Below, one piece after another: positions 13,495-26,530 of a DNA stretch of 64,000 nt (position 1 is the first letter of the stretch; each line of letters opens with the position of its first letter). Under the pieces are notes generated by a model, which saw nothing but the letters and a program-made list of their open reading frames with translations, searched no databases and was not told where the DNA came from. The DNA comes from Polytrichum commune (Eukaryota > Streptophyta > Polytrichopsida > Polytrichales > Polytrichaceae): NCBI GenBank assembly GCA_950295325.1, contig OX485809.1:7192001-7256000 (forward strand), in the 5' to 3' direction. The translations under genes and the position numbers were made by a program.

Positions 13495-14235
13495 GCACAC
13501 AAGCCAAGGGCAATGACCATGTAATTGTGGGGGCCCTTGACTCTCATCCAAAGAACATATTAATTGTTTAACTAACATGGTTTGTTGGAATTTGCGTCAA
13601 ACCCACCTACTTGAAGGTGGGCATGACACAAATTCTGGCAAATCGTGAAACATTATCCATTTTTTCTATGTAGGAACCCATGTAGATTTTTCATCCATGT
13701 TAGTTTACTTGGGCCTTTAGGCCATCACCTTCTAGTGTGAAGTGAACTTGGATGGTCTCTAACTTTTCGACCAATGAGAGATCTTAGAATGTAATGGTCA
13801 CATGCCTTTAGTCTTGTGTATGAAGTCGGCCCTTAGAGCATGCATACGTCGATCTGAAATTTGTTTACAACTATTCTAATTTGCATGTTTGTCCCAACTT
13901 CAAACATGGTGTGAGTGTCTAAGGGCCATGACCATGTACATGTGAGGGCCCTTGATTCTCATCCAAAGACCGTATCATTGACATGGTCTCCAAAATTTGG
14001 GTCAGGCCCACCTACTTGCAGATGGCGTGATGCAAATTTTGGCAGACCATGAAAATTATTTATGATTTGACATGTAAGAATCTATATAGACTTTTCGTCC
14101 ATAATAATTTCTTTGGACCCGTAGGCCTTCACCTTCTAGTGTGAAGTGAACTTGGACGATCTTGACCTTTTTCAACCAATGAGAGATCTTAGAATGAAAT
14201 GGTCATGGGCCTTCAGCCTTGTGTGTGAAGTGGCC
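13495..14235. repeat. Two diverged direct copies, period about 415 bp
   Basis: The blocks 13495-13835 and 13915-14235 are homologous in the same orientation. Both contain, in order, GACCATGTA, GGGCCCTTGA(C/T)TCTCATCC, CCCACCTACTTG, CACCTTCTAGTGTGAAGTG, and ACCAATGAGAGATCTTAG. They differ by many substitutions and small indels, so this is an old tandem duplication. No coding capacity is conserved between copies. Confidence 0.75.
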
Positions 14236-16394
14236 TAAGAATACGTCAAAATGAATCCTCATTTTGCGTATTTGAACCAACGTGGCAATGCCCTAAAGTA
14301 AGCCCTATTTATGAGATAAACTTCAAGTACCTAGTCTTATGATATCCATACGAATTTTAAATGTAGATAATATGAAATGTTGGAGTGCAATATATAGAAG
14401 GCAACTAGATGTTCATTTCATGGTCTAATATTATAATTTTTGTTTCATATAAACATAGAAAAATTGTTGTATGATCAACCCAAGATTTTTCTTCTTAGAT
14501 ACATGTACGGATACATTAAATGTGAGGAACTTCATATGCATATTTCATACAAACGATCTCAATATTTACATGATGCAACAAACATATAAGGTATGTGGGT
14601 GTTAAGTGATTCGTTCTTCATGTTCTTCAACTTCTACCACTCAAATTTATGCAGTGAAATTTTTATCGCAATCAACAAAAATTGGTTCAAACTTCGTTTG
14701 ATCTAGTTAAGATTATCAAAAGTGCATGTATATTGATTCTCTAAATGGCTACCTAAGTCCCCACTCCCCTTGCAATTGTGTTGACAATTGAGTTTAGAAT
14801 GGTTGGTTGATTTTAAACAGGTAGTCCAATCTCTTTGAAACACATGTCTTGTTGGGGTTCTATTCTTAGATCTACCTTAACCACACAAAAATGAAATACA
14901 TAACCAAAGAAGGCCCACATAGTTTAGCCTTAGTTTGTTTGAAGCCAAAATGAGCTTTAAGTGCTTGTAGAACATTAGAACAAATCCTCGATGGCACATG
15001 GTGCAATATAAACTCCATTCCAAAAGTTTGAATCACACCAAGTAGAAGCCTTAAAGTGTAAATTAGTGTGGGCAACTGAAAATTGAGTGGAAAACTTGTT
15101 GTCAACTTATGTAGAGGACACTCGCTACAATAGGGGCAATATATTCAAGATAGTCTCAAAACCTATCTCAAGATGAACAACTATGTAACACTTCCCTACC
15201 TAGTCAAAATCAAATGAACCAAAGTAAAAGATGATGAGATTTCCATAAGCCCATTACAATCCAAAGTCCTTATCGTCCCATATGACTCATTTTTACCATA
15301 GATTCATGTCGGAAAGGGAAGAAGGGGGGGGGGGGGACATTGCTTCTAATGACGCTCCATTGGTTATTTTAACCAATGTAGATCTCAACAATTGTAAGAT
15401 TTATTGCAGTCCACAACAATGTCATATAAACATGACATGAAGAATGAAAGACTCGAGTAGGTTAGTCATTACAACACTTAGATGCTCGAGAAATGGATGG
15501 TGGTGTCATGCACACATGCCTATGAGGGAGCAACCCTTTTCTTAGTACTTAGCCTTTGCATGTGACCCATGTGGTTGGGGGATGATACTTCACCCTTGTC
15601 ATGACATGGATTGTTCCTTTTTTGTTCTTTTGTTTTTGTTTTTGTTTCCTTTCCTCTTGCTAAGGTAGATGGGTCTTTAGTGACTCGTTTTGTTACTTGG
15701 ACCCCTAGATTTGATTGGTATGTGGATTGGTGAGGAACAAAGAGCAATCATCGTAGAGACGCATGTTTAAAAGAGATTGCATTGTGTCTTCAAATATTAA
15801 TAATTGCTTTACACTCAATAGTGAACACAATTGGGAGGACTTATGTATTGGTTTAAGAAATCAACAAACATGCACTTCCGATAACCATAACTTTTTCATG
15901 GGAGGTTCGATTTTCAATTTGGTTTTTGTATATGATTCATCGTAGACTTGCCAATGCAAATATAATCGGGAGAAGTTGGAGAACATGAAATACAAACCAA
16001 ATGACACCACGTACCTTAAACTAGGTTAGTGCTAAGTCGATGAATCGAGTTTCAACACTAGGGGATTCCTCAAAAGATTGACTCAAAGTGACACACATAC
16101 CAATCCATAAAGAACCTAGAATCCACTCTAATTAGAATTAGCCACACTATTTCACCTATTTAAGAACTTTCACATTGAACGAGGTAAAGGAGGGAGCATC
16201 TTCCAAGGGGGGGATACATGTAGTGATAAGATTGATAAGATATTCTATGATTCAATTAATACTAAATTATTCAATCAAGCTTGAGTTAGTAAGGTGCTCG
16301 ACGACAAGCTCTTCTTCTTGGTTTCGTGCATGCTCTTTGGTTCTCGGTGTTTTGGAACTTGTATTTGCTCCGGTTTTGCAAATTGGCAGTGGCT
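14236..16394. other. Intergenic DNA upstream of allantoinase
   Basis: No gene is supported. At about 14750-14885 there is a diverged piece of the dispersed family also seen at 43630, 46260, 51900 and 52960. A poly-G run lies at about 15326-15338. The last few hundred bases (16140-16394) should hold the allantoinase promoter and leader, but I see no convincing TATA box. Confidence 0.4.
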
Positions 16395-19300
16395 ATGGAG
16401 CCTGCGGACCTCCTGCGCCCGCTCCTGCGCGGGTGGACGCTTCCCTTGCTTATGTTCACCCTCGGCTACACGCTCATCTACTTGCCTTACGTCGAAAAAC
16501 AGGTCAGAATCGACGCTCGCTGCCCACTGCAGCTTTAAAAAGTGTTCCATGGATTGGATAGGGTTTACAGGAGCTCTGTGTTTGTTTGTTTTTTTTTGTT
16601 TTTATTCCTCTATCTTCGTACTAGCGGTGCATGATTGTAAGTGTGTAACTTATTGGCCTAGTGGAGCTGTTGATGAGTGTGAGGGTTAAGAGTGAAGAGT
16701 ATCTTAGCTTTTTTATATACAATTTGGATTGGCGTATGGTAAACTTATGTGTTTCTAGTTTGCAATGGGGAATCTGGATTTGCACCTTGTTGAGGGATGC
16801 AGTTTTGATGTAGGACATGCATTGGAGGATGTTTCCTACAGCTTGAAATTTGGTGTTAGATGGATTGGATGGGGTTTACAGGAGCTGTTTGATTGATTGT
16901 TTGTCGATCCCCCTCTCTTCGTACTCTTAGTAATGGTGCATGTTTGTAACTGTGTAAGTTTCTTGGCTTTGTGGAGCCGTTGGTGATTGAGAGCGCTAGG
17001 AGAGAAGAGGATCTTAGCTATTTTATACACAATTTGGATTGGCGTCTGGTAAATTCATACGTTTCTAGTTTGCAACGGGCAATCCGGTTTCACAGCTTGA
17101 CGCGGGATGCAGTTTGATGTTCGACTCACATTGGAGGATGTTTCCTACAGCTTGGAATTTGTTAGATGCATTGGATAGGGTTTACAGGAGCTGTTTGTTT
17201 GTTTGTTTGTTTGTTGATCCCTCTGTCGTCAGACTCTTAGGAGCGTTGCATGTTTGGAGTGTGTAACATTTTGGCTTCACGGAGCTGTTGGATGATTGAG
17301 AGGATTAGGGGGATGGGGATCTTAGCTATTTTATACACAATTTGGATTGCTGTGTGGTGAATTCATGCGTTTCTAGTTTGCAACGGGGAATCCGGATTCG
17401 CAGCTTGACGAGGGATGCAGTTTACTGGCCGATACACATTACGTGCTCTATAGCAAGCGCGTTGTTACTCCAAATGGCGTCGGACCATACGCAGGTATTC
17501 CTCCTCCTCATGCACATCCCCTAGTAATGCTCTATTCCAACTAAGTACTATTTGAGTATTACAGGACTCTAATTTACTGTCTTTCCAGAGTGCTCTGGAT
17601 TAAACAAACCACACAGACAATGTAGTAACCGAGTTGGTTATACACTATAAGTCTAGAGAGTAGTTCTCCTCAAGACTTGGATTCCTTCGTCTCCATCTAG
17701 CATGGATCACCTCAACACAAATTCGTCAGATAGTTGCACTTCAAGTATTTAAGGTCCATAATTATTTAATTGTGCACTGCCACAAGTAGATATTGAACTT
17801 TGATCTCACTTCGACCTCTGGTGCGTGAGAATACCGGTAAGAAGTGAATCCCTGCAAAATGTTGTCGATTTGAGAATTCACATTTGTTCTTAGCACCTTA
17901 CTTGCCTGTACTTTGCATCTACTTATTCCACCTTTTCAACTCCATCTACTGGTGAGTGCTACTATTTTGTAGCAATGCACTAGCAAGTGCTTTGTTCCAT
18001 TTTGTGTACCTATCAATTGTGTAGAAGTACTCGCTATACCTTCTATTGCTAATATGTGAGTTTGAATTTGTGGCAGTGGAGGTTGAAGGTGAGAGGATTG
18101 TCTCTGTGACCAAGAGGAGTGAAGCTCCCAAAAGCCTTTCAGGAGGTCCTCGCGTGCTAGATTATGGAAGTGCTGTCATCATGCCTGGGCTTATTGATGC
18201 GTATGATCGTCCCTACATATCTGTGAATCCAAGCAAATGACTATCCTTATGTCACAACTGTGTGTAATCTTGCTTGTTTGTGATTTCTCCTTTGTCTCAA
18301 TTCTTTGGTTTGGTGAATTTTGAAAACCCTACTGTGTGGAATGCTATGTATCTGTCAGAATGGATATGTTCTGACTGATTCCTGGGACAATTTGTGTTTC
18401 CACAGAATATTACACGTTTATCATAGAGGCACTGACACATGTTACTGTAGTCTATTAGCTTTCTGATCGAGATGTTCTTGTTGCAGGCATGTGCATCTCA
18501 ATGAGCCAGGCCGAACAGAATGGGAGGGTTTCCTAACAGGGACACAGGCTGCGGCTGCTGGTAAGAAGGGCCAGTTTTCCCACTTTGATGTGAAATAACT
18601 CTTTCTGCATGTCTGAAGCTTTTCTCCTGAACTGTCACTCTTTATCATAGATAAGGAGATTTCACCCCAGCAGCTGATGCTAAAGTGAGCTTCGTATTTG
18701 GCTTATTTAGAATCCGCAATTTGAGAGAAGACTCACGCTGAAAGTGAGACAGTTCTCTAACCTACATATTTTAATTTATACATGAATCTGTAGCTGGATG
18801 AAGTTGGTGTGGAAGCGGTGGGAACTTGTCATTGCCATTTCTGTGCATGGTAGAGGTGTTGCTTTGACTTTTTTCTGATAAAAGTTAGTAGGCTATAATG
18901 GCACTTGCCCTTTTCTGTTTGTTGTTCCTGACCTTCATTGCAGAGATGAAGAACCCTGTTATTAACCTGCAAGTGTTTGTCTATGACAGGAGGAACAACA
19001 GCATTGGTGGACATGCCATTGAATTCTCATCCCACCACCACAACAAAGGAACATTTTGAAGAGAAGGTTCTTCATCTTAGCATGTCATTGAATTTGCTAG
19101 TTTGTTTGGGAGCCAGGAACTTGACTTCGACATTCTGCTAGGTTCAATTGCCTCCTGGATTTCCTCTCTGCCTCATGTTGGGGGTGTTTATAGATCCTTA
19201 TTTGTGGTTTTTTCTGCTCATCTAAATTATGTTTATGTGTTGCATGAGGGTGGATGAAGCTGGAAGCTACGAAGGGCAAATTATACATAGATGTTGGTAA

Positions 19301-22300
19301 GTTCTCTAAATTCCAGTGAGGGCCCAACTTGGTAGGCTCTCATCCCTATTGTTGGAATTGCACGCACCATCTGAATGCTTTTCTTGGAAGTAGAATTCCC
19401 CTTTAAGTCAGGGCACTGCAATATTTTCCAATTATTTATTCAGGAACCCTAATAAGACGTCAACAACCAGCGTACTTAGTTATGGTTTGTGTGTCCACTT
19501 CCAACTGGCAGGTTTCTGGGGAGGCCTGGTTCCAGAGAATGCTTACAATGCCACAGTGTTGGAGGAGCTCCTTGAAGCAGGCGCATTAGGCCTCAAAGTA
19601 CTTTTCAAGTCCCAAAGTGCATTTGATCTCATGAAGTTCTTAAAGGAGTGTTATTGCAATTTGTCTGTTTTAGGGCTAGTCTCTGGTCTACTCTGGTTAA
19701 TGCTACGGATTCTTGGTAAATCTTGAAGAATTAATTATTGGTAGTAATTGTGACATAAGCACAACCACTTATTCTTTGGGGTTTGATTTAGGTATTAGTC
19801 TGTCTTTGAAATAGAATTTTGTCCTGCACTTTAAACATGTTCGTGGAGATTTAATATTTTAGTGAGCAATGGCTAGTTGGAACACGAAGTTGTGCATTTC
19901 TCCTTTATCTCTGTGATATCATTACTGTCTTCATACTTGCATGTTCACAACCAGGATAAGGAACTGACATTGTGCTAAAACTGCAAGTCCTTCATGTGTC
20001 CATCAGGAATCAACGACTTCCCAGCTACCACTGCTGATCATATAAAGGTGAGCATCTGGCGTAGGATGTTTTAGTTGATGTCGTCTTCTTAACTCTGGAG
20101 TCAGTGATGTGACTGGAGATTTAGGTGTTTTGTCTATGCAAGGTGATGTTTTTGATTTGGATAGAAATTGATCGTTGCTGTGTGCGTTGATAACTTCCAG
20201 GCAGCACTTCCAGTACTTGCGAAATATGGGCGTCCAATGTTGGTTCACCAGGAGGTTACAGATCCCCCTGCAGAGAGCTCCAGTTTGCTACCTGGGGAAC
20301 CAAACAGCAACGCTCGATTGTACTCCAGATATTTGGCCTCTAGGCCAATCACTTGGTACTTCCACCTCTTCTCTTGCAGTACTTCTACCTCTACTTTTGT
20401 AGTACCTTTTTACACTGCTACCTGAATGATATCTGTTATTCGTTTCCTTACGACTCCAACGTCACAGTTGCATGTTGATGCAAAAGCAAGATTTTGTTCA
20501 CTAATATTGCAAAGCATCTTTATTTCTTAAGAGTTGTGAAATATATCTTGACTTTCCTGGATAAGCTACAAACGAGTTGCAAATACACCATTGTATTCTA
20601 TATGTGTGGTCTATTTACATAAGTATCCATACTTGCTTTGTGCTATTCAGGTGAAGATTGTTTCCTCTTGAATTAATAAACACGTGTAAATTTTTGTCCT
20701 CTCTTTGTATGAATAATGAGACAGTAGTGCTATTCCCTTGCGCCTAAATTTTTCACACGATAATTTGAGGTTTCCTTTTATGTGTATACATTACTTTTAT
20801 ACCAACCTATGTGACATTGTGCAGGGAGCGTACTGCAGTGCAACAATTGATGGAGGTTGCCAAAGATACCAAATCAGGAGGGCCTGCAGAGGGAGCGCAT
20901 GTACATGTGGTCCATCTTTCTGATGCAGAGGAAACTTTGTCGCTCATAAAGGTATACTTGCTTTCACACTTGTGGTTCTGACTATGTATCAAGCAACGAT
21001 TACCATTTGTAGGAGTGCTTATTGACATCACTGAGAGCTTTTGATGATGTGTGATTTCAATGTCAAAATATGTAGAGTTTAACTTAGTGCTTCCCTGCCT
21101 CCGTCTAGTTTCTGCATGTCACTATGGTCTCCATTCCATAATATGGGAACTTGGAAACTCCACACTGTTTTTTTAGTAATATCTACTGGTTCTGCAGGAA
21201 GCAAAGGCAGAGGGGTCCAGTGTGACTGTGGAGACCTGTGCTCACTACCTTGCATTTGCTGCTGAAGACATACCAGATGGTGCCACACAGTATAAATGTG
21301 CTCCACCATTGAGAGATGCTCACCACCGGGAACTTCTCTGGAAATCATTACTGGTCAGTAATTCCCTGCTGCTGCACTCTATTGCAATAATGGTCATTCT
21401 GGGCTCCGGTTTTGTTGGCTCTGTTTGAACAAAGTTCCTTGAACCCTTTGTGTCTCTAACCACTTGTATCACGTGGGGGCTGAGGCTTCCTGTGGAAAAC
21501 ATGTGTAGTTTCCCATGACAAATGTTTTAGATTCTAGTTTACCATTCATTTGAAAGCTCCACATGAAGATTCAATATGTCAATGTTGCAGTATCTCTTGC
21601 CCTCAATTGCAACTCAACTTTTGTTCGTTTGGTCTCTAAACGCTCAATCTTGACGAGGACTTAAATGCATACAGGCTGGAGATATAGACATGATTACAAC
21701 GGATCACTCGCCCTCAACTATAGACTTGAAGTTGCTGGAAGAGGGAGACTTTTTGAAGGCTTGGGGAGGGATTTCTGGCATTCAGGTATTGCATCTTAAA
21801 TTTATTTTCCATCCTCTTAATTCCTCTAATTTCTTGATGAGATTTATTCAGCTGTAATTGTGTTATGTGGTAGATTTTTAGCTGAGGTTGTTTTTGGTCA
21901 GTGCCTACAAATGGCCCACAAACCACTGAAGTTTCTGTCTTTACGAAGAGTCTGGCAACAAGAACATTAATATGTTCTCCCAAGAACATGGTGTGGTGCA
22001 CAATTTGTTCATGTAAAGTTTCCAGTCCAGTAACAATTGAAGCTGAATAGGAGGGAGATGGTTCATATGGGAAGGAGTCTACTTATGGTTATAAGGTGTT
22101 GCAATCAAGGTCTGGAATAGGTCTATAATGTAGATGGAGACAGTTATAAGATTGAGGTTAGAGGACTTGATTGAGGTTATGGTGGTGTATTGAATGAAGG
22201 AGGGTTAACATCCCTTGTAGGTCATCCCTGGGATAGAAAAACACTCACCTGCAACCTCCCTCGCACAAAACCACCTCTTGAAATGCATGAAAGTGATCAG

Positions 22301-23337
22301 CTTTCTACACAAAGTGCATAATGACGAGCCTCACCACATGTTTTGATCCTCTATTCAGTCCATCATTATTTCTATTTAAAAATCATGCTATGACTATCTT
22401 GATGAGATGAGGAAACATACCCTGCAAGTTGGAAGGAAAATCTTTCTGTAGTTGATGAAGTATTTCATGTTGTCTTTGTGCAGTTTTCCCTGCCTGTCAC
22501 TTGGACTCATGGTAGTGCTCGTGGTATGACACTTGAACAAATGGTCCAATGGTGGAGCACTCAACCTGCCAAACTGGTTAACCTCCCCCGAAAGGTTCTC
22601 TCCTGTTCCCTCCATCTTGTACTCTCTTAATTACTGACATTCCTGGTCAACCTTTCAACACCAACAATGAAGCTGAGATCTAATCTAAGGCTTATGTAAC
22701 GTGATGAATCAATTGTGAACTATTCTCATACCAAAACTGGCTTCTCTTGGACTCCCTCATATCTGGTAACAGTTTCAACTCTTAGTTCAATCTCGTAGAC
22801 CATGGAAAACTTGATTCTAAGTCTGTTGCAGGCTCGTACAATCTCACTTAGGCCTTAGAAAGTAAACTGGCACCTTTAAAAGTTAACCTGGGTTTCAAAA
22901 TTCTCTGGTGAAAATATCCAGGGCTCTCTCGAGTATGGGAAGGATGCAGATATCGTCGTCTGGGATCCTGAAGCATCGTTTGTGATTGACAGCAACTATC
23001 CTATATTTTTCAAAAACAAGGTGCGTCTAATTTCTTTTCAGTTGGCTGTTATAACCCTTCACAAAGTGTGTGAATCACTCAGTGATGTACTATAGGGGTT
23101 TTCCAAGTCTCACAAGGTTGGTACTTTCTGGGACATGGCTAAAATTTTGGAGACTAATTCTTGTCTTGAAAACAGGTGACACCATATTTGGGGCACAAAT
23201 ACTCGGGAAAGGTGATTGCAACATTTGCCCGAGGCCGAGAAGTGTTTCGGGAGGGACACCACGCTGCAAAGGCTTGTGGCGCGCCTATCTTCCCAGTCGA
23301 GGGTGTCTTAAGTTCTCCAACACATCAGACAGAGTGA
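16395..23337 (+). CDS. ALN: Allantoinase (allantoin amidohydrolase)
   Basis: The product hydrolyses (S)-allantoin to allantoate in purine/ureide catabolism, usually in the endoplasmic reticulum. Fifteen exons: 16395-16502, 17413-17494, 18077-18200, 18487-18560, 18990-19066, 19260-19296, 19512-19597, 19988-20047, 20201-20355, 20825-20951, 21198-21353, 21675-21785, 22484-22594, 22922-23020, 23176-23337. Phases close at every junction and give 522 aa, the usual plant length. Residues 13-33 form a hydrophobic N-terminal anchor or signal. Metal-site motifs are intact: [14 protein letters not shown] (His106, His108), GALGLK ending at Lys196 (the carbamylated bridging lysine), HVHVVHLSD, and TTDHSP (Asp372). 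An in-frame upstream ATG at 16326 would add 23 residues; I chose 16395 because the hydrophobic segment follows it. The exon 6 acceptor is the least certain. Intron 1 contains tandem copies of the exon 2 boundary. Confidence 0.93.
16550..17430 (+). repeat. Three-copy 306-311-bp tandem repeat across allantoinase intron 1 and exon 2 start
   Basis: The word GGGTTTACAG marks the register at 16561, 16872 and 17178. Each unit continues through GTTTCTAGTTTGCAA and ends in a GGGATGCAGTTT block. In the third unit that block is the real 3' splice site and start of exon 2 (17413). In the first unit the acceptor AG is kept (at about 16793); in the second it has become GCG (at about 17103). After the block the first two units share TGATGTNNGAC..CATTGGAGGATGTTTCC, which the real exon lacks. 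Confidence 0.85.
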
Positions 23338-24073
23338 TGCTGCTGTTGTTATATAGTCTTCTTGCACGTGCAAAGTGCCAATCGAGTATGAGGGGCAGCT
23401 TCGAATTGTAAAAGAGTGAGTTGGGGAGAGCTCTCCATCCTGGTTAGTGTGTACACAAAAGTTTCACTTCGTTCCCCTTTCTTGTGAGAGAAACAGACAT
23501 AATGTGTGTAGTGTTTTGTGGTGGGAAGTGCGGTTTAGTGTTATGTATATGGAATTCAAACTAGACACCTTGTGCCAGTTTAGCAGGGCAGCATTGCAGC
23601 TCTTATGTACAATTGGTGACATCTGGTGATCTAGGTATATTGCTGAACCTTAAGTTAATTTGGTGAAGCTGCTGCTGTTGGCAAGAATGTTGCAGAGGCA
23701 GAGTTTATAAGTTTCTGATTTTTGCAGTCAATTCTGATGAGATGATGTCTATCAGTGAGGTGATATTAATCCTTAAAATAGGTTAACTCTGGTGATTTTT
23801 TGTTTTTCACACGTAGCTATTGAAATGGTTGTATGTATATGCAAATTAAATTCATTAACTTGGAACTGAAAATATCATTAATGGTAATCCTTCATGCCTC
23901 ACAAAGTGTTTGACATCTCCCAAGATAGTTCGATATTTTCTCCACGTGAAGAACCTGTGGCTTTCCATTAGTCATGTATTTATGCTTTCAGCCAATCAAA
24001 CTAAGTTTCTCATCAAAACATTCAGATTTGTGTTCATGCTGAATTTCTGGAGCAGTAACTTCTAGCTTCAATG
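23338..24073. other. Allantoinase 3' region
   Basis: It presumably contains the 3' untranslated region and terminator of the allantoinase gene. No further gene or clear polyadenylation cluster can be assigned by eye. Confidence 0.4.
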
Positions 24074-24077
24074 TTAA

Positions 24078-24998
24078 CCCCTAAAGGACCGGGGGTGTTT
24101 TAGCTTAGGTCATGTTTTCTTGATTAGCTCTTGTAGCAAGCTCAATTTCTTATTAGTGTGGGGTAATTTTCACGATTGGCACCGTTGAAACTAAAGAAGA
24201 CTTACATAGCTTGTTTATGAAAAAAAGATCGACAAGATCGCACAATTTTTGAGAAATTGCCACCGTTGAGAAGATTGATGGAAATTGTTCGGGCAGGGGG
24301 TACTTCGTACTTATGCTGGAATCAGATTGCTTAGAAGTGCTCCAAAACATCTGAAATTTTTACCACACGTAAAGAACATTATGACCCTCATGTGGAATTG
24401 TTTTCGTCAAATTTTGAGGTGTGGAAAAAAAGATATGGGACTCTGAAGTCTCCAAGCAATGAGATTGGGCCCAAAAACTGAAAACTCAAAGAATTCGCCA
24501 AAAATCCAATCCTTCATCATTTTCTGATCGGAAAAGACCATTGGATCCATCTCGCAAAAACAGCCAGGGTCCTCTCCCCGCAAATTTGGGCTTCTTTGGA
24601 ACAATTTCATCCAATTTGCACTTTTCTACAATCAAAAGCCCCCTGGGGACCTTATAGTCCTTAGAAGTGCTCCAAAACATCTGAAATTTTTACCACATGT
24701 AAAGAACATTATGACCCTCATGTGGAATTTTTTTCGTCAAATTTTGAGGTGTCAAAAAAAAGATATGGGACTCTGAAGTCTCCAAGCAATGAGATTGGGC
24801 CCAAAAATTGAAAACTCAAAGAATTCGCCAAAAATCCAATCCTTCATCATTTTCTGATCGGAAAAGACCATTGGATCCATCTCGCAAAAACAGCTAGGGT
24901 CCTCTCCCCGCAAATTTGGGCTTCTTTGGAACAATCTCATCCAATTTGCACTTTTCTACAATCAAAAGCCCCATGGGGGCCTTATGGTCCTTTAGGGG
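24078..24998. mobile_element. Non-autonomous piggyBac-like element with internal 330-bp duplication
   Basis: The ends are perfect 13-bp terminal inverted repeats: CCCCTAAAGGACC at 24078-24090 and its complement GGTCCTTTAGGGG at 24986-24998. Both ends are directly flanked by TTAA (24074-24077 and 24999-25002). TTAA duplication with termini starting CCC is the hallmark of the piggyBac superfamily. The interior has no transposase frame. Two head-to-tail copies of a 330-bp segment fill most of it (24331-24660 and 24661-24990), differing at only a few positions. The left 240 bp is unique. The element lies just downstream of allantoinase. Confidence 0.75.
24331..24990. repeat. 330-bp direct tandem duplication
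   Basis: Copies 24331-24660 and 24661-24990 both start TTAGAAGTGCTCCAAAACAT and end CTTAT(A/G)GTCC. They are nearly identical, so the duplication is recent compared with other repeats here. The minus-strand frames within are equal in both copies and look incidental. Confidence 0.9.
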
Positions 24999-25002
24999 TT
25001 AA

Positions 25003-25750
25003 CCATATGGGTGACCTTTGACGATGCCTAAGTTCTCTTTATGATTATTCTCCAAAGACCCTTGGAAACACCCTTAACAACACATTTTAGATTCTGCAAT
25101 ACCCCTCTTCCTTTCAAGGTTAATTTCTTCTCTGGCCTGGGATTTGCTTTCACCATCCAAGTTTTATTATATTCTATGAAGTTCATGTTATTTATGTTGG
25201 TGCTTCTAAAGAGTAGCACTCTCATCAAAGGGGGTATACCTAGCACTTTTTAGCATTGACACTAATGAAATTGAAGGTGTAGTATGTGTTTGAGATTAGA
25301 GCATCTATAACTATTTTTCACTCTGGATTCTTGTGCTTTCAATTAGTACAGTAGCCTGGACGAAGGTGGATTTACATTAGGGTCCGGGTCCAATAAACTT
25401 GGGGTTGAAACACCCATTGGACCTTAGTTTTAGACTCAAGATTGGAACCAAGCTTGAAGTCTGCTTTCTCAAACTAGGAGTATTATCTTGAGTGGGGACC
25501 ATCGAGATTTGGTGGGAAAGCAGTCACATTGAGGCCGCATCATTTTTGCATGCCTTGGACCTGGACCTTGGTGGAAACTTATTGGGTCTAAATCTATGCT
25601 CTGAAGCAATAGGATCGCTTGATTTTGGAGTTTTTTTGGTCATGGACCATAAGTGTAAGCCCATCCGAAGTATTGGAAACCTCCAATTGCTCGCCTATGG
25701 TTTTTGTGATTAGAAAAAAATCTCTTTGAGCAATTTGAAGGACTGTCGCT
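25003..25750. other. Intergenic DNA
   Basis: No gene is supported. Short frames only. Confidence 0.35.
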
Positions 25751-26170
25751 TGACAATCACCCATCAATTTACAAACCTTATATCATGCATACATACACAT
25801 CACCTCACACTTATTGACAGTAGCACAAAAAAAAGAAATAAATTGCAAGATAATATCATCCCACCATGGATCTTAGGATGCACATGCAACAACACAATGC
25901 ACATGCTTAGCAAAACTATCCAAGTCATCTACTTCTCAGGAGCTCACCAATACAACATTAGATGTGCCATAAAATGGCCAAAGCTGGCTGCTTTACTTTT
26001 GAACGAATTTGAGGTAGTAATTACCATACATAACTTTCTAAGGTTGCATGTATTTTGTGCAATTGAACATATCCACTTGGGACAAATTCTCATTTGTCAG
26101 CCGTTTGGACAAAGGGAATTAGACTTTGTCGATGTTGGCTTTGAATTGGATTCCTTAACACTTTGTTGAC
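25750..26170 (+). pseudogene. Retroelement-like relic, copy 1
   Basis: A 147-codon frame (25726-26169) contains IPPWILGCTCNNTMHMLSK. The DNA from about 25756 to 25940 is clearly homologous to 27180-27370, where the frame reads IPLWILNCMWNN. Two diverged copies with a partly shared frame point to a repetitive element that once encoded protein. The spacing of the motif and a downstream IEFIEF..THDKY block in copy 2 remind me of the C-terminal part of reverse-transcriptase polyproteins, but I cannot name the family with confidence. Confidence 0.35.
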
Positions 26171-26219
26171 CAACATGTGAGAGGATAAGTTTGTCTTGTT
26201 GTTAAACATGCAAGTTGCT

Positions 26220-26530
26220 ATGTGACCGCCATCAAAGGTCGTAGGGTCTCTCAAAGAGAGATGAAATTTTGGTTTGATCCTTCTTTGACAAAGAATTTCT
26301 ATTAAGAGCTTGTTAGCTTGTTGTGTATTGGAGCCTATTTTAAAAGTTGGGTAATTTTTTTGGCATTTCTTCTTGTCGTCTCAAAAACCTTATGGGAAGT
26401 TTAGTATCTGAAATAGGGTATGCACATGGGACCCACTATCCTAAATTCCGAATTGCCTATGTGAGGTTGGCTTGGCCCACTCGTCTGAAGAACAAAGCGG
26501 GGTTTAAGTCCAACACCACTCTTTGTGTAT
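26220..26530. repeat. Dispersed repeat, inverted relative to 48590-48850
   Basis: Shared words in order: CTCAAAGAGAG, GGTTTGATCCTTCTTTGA, TTTCTATTAAGAGCT, GTTGGAGCCTATTTT or its variant, AAAGTTGGGTAA, then GGGTATGCACATGGGAC, and AACACCACTCTTTG. The other copy lies in reverse orientation inside an aldehyde oxidase intron. No terminal repeats or open frame could be defined. Confidence 0.65.

Noticed and set aside
15326..15338. Homopolymer G/C runs (also about 12.9, 49.6, 62.0 and 63.4 kb) as functional elements or quadruplexes
   Set aside because: Single short runs without the spaced G-tract pattern; simple replication slippage suffices.
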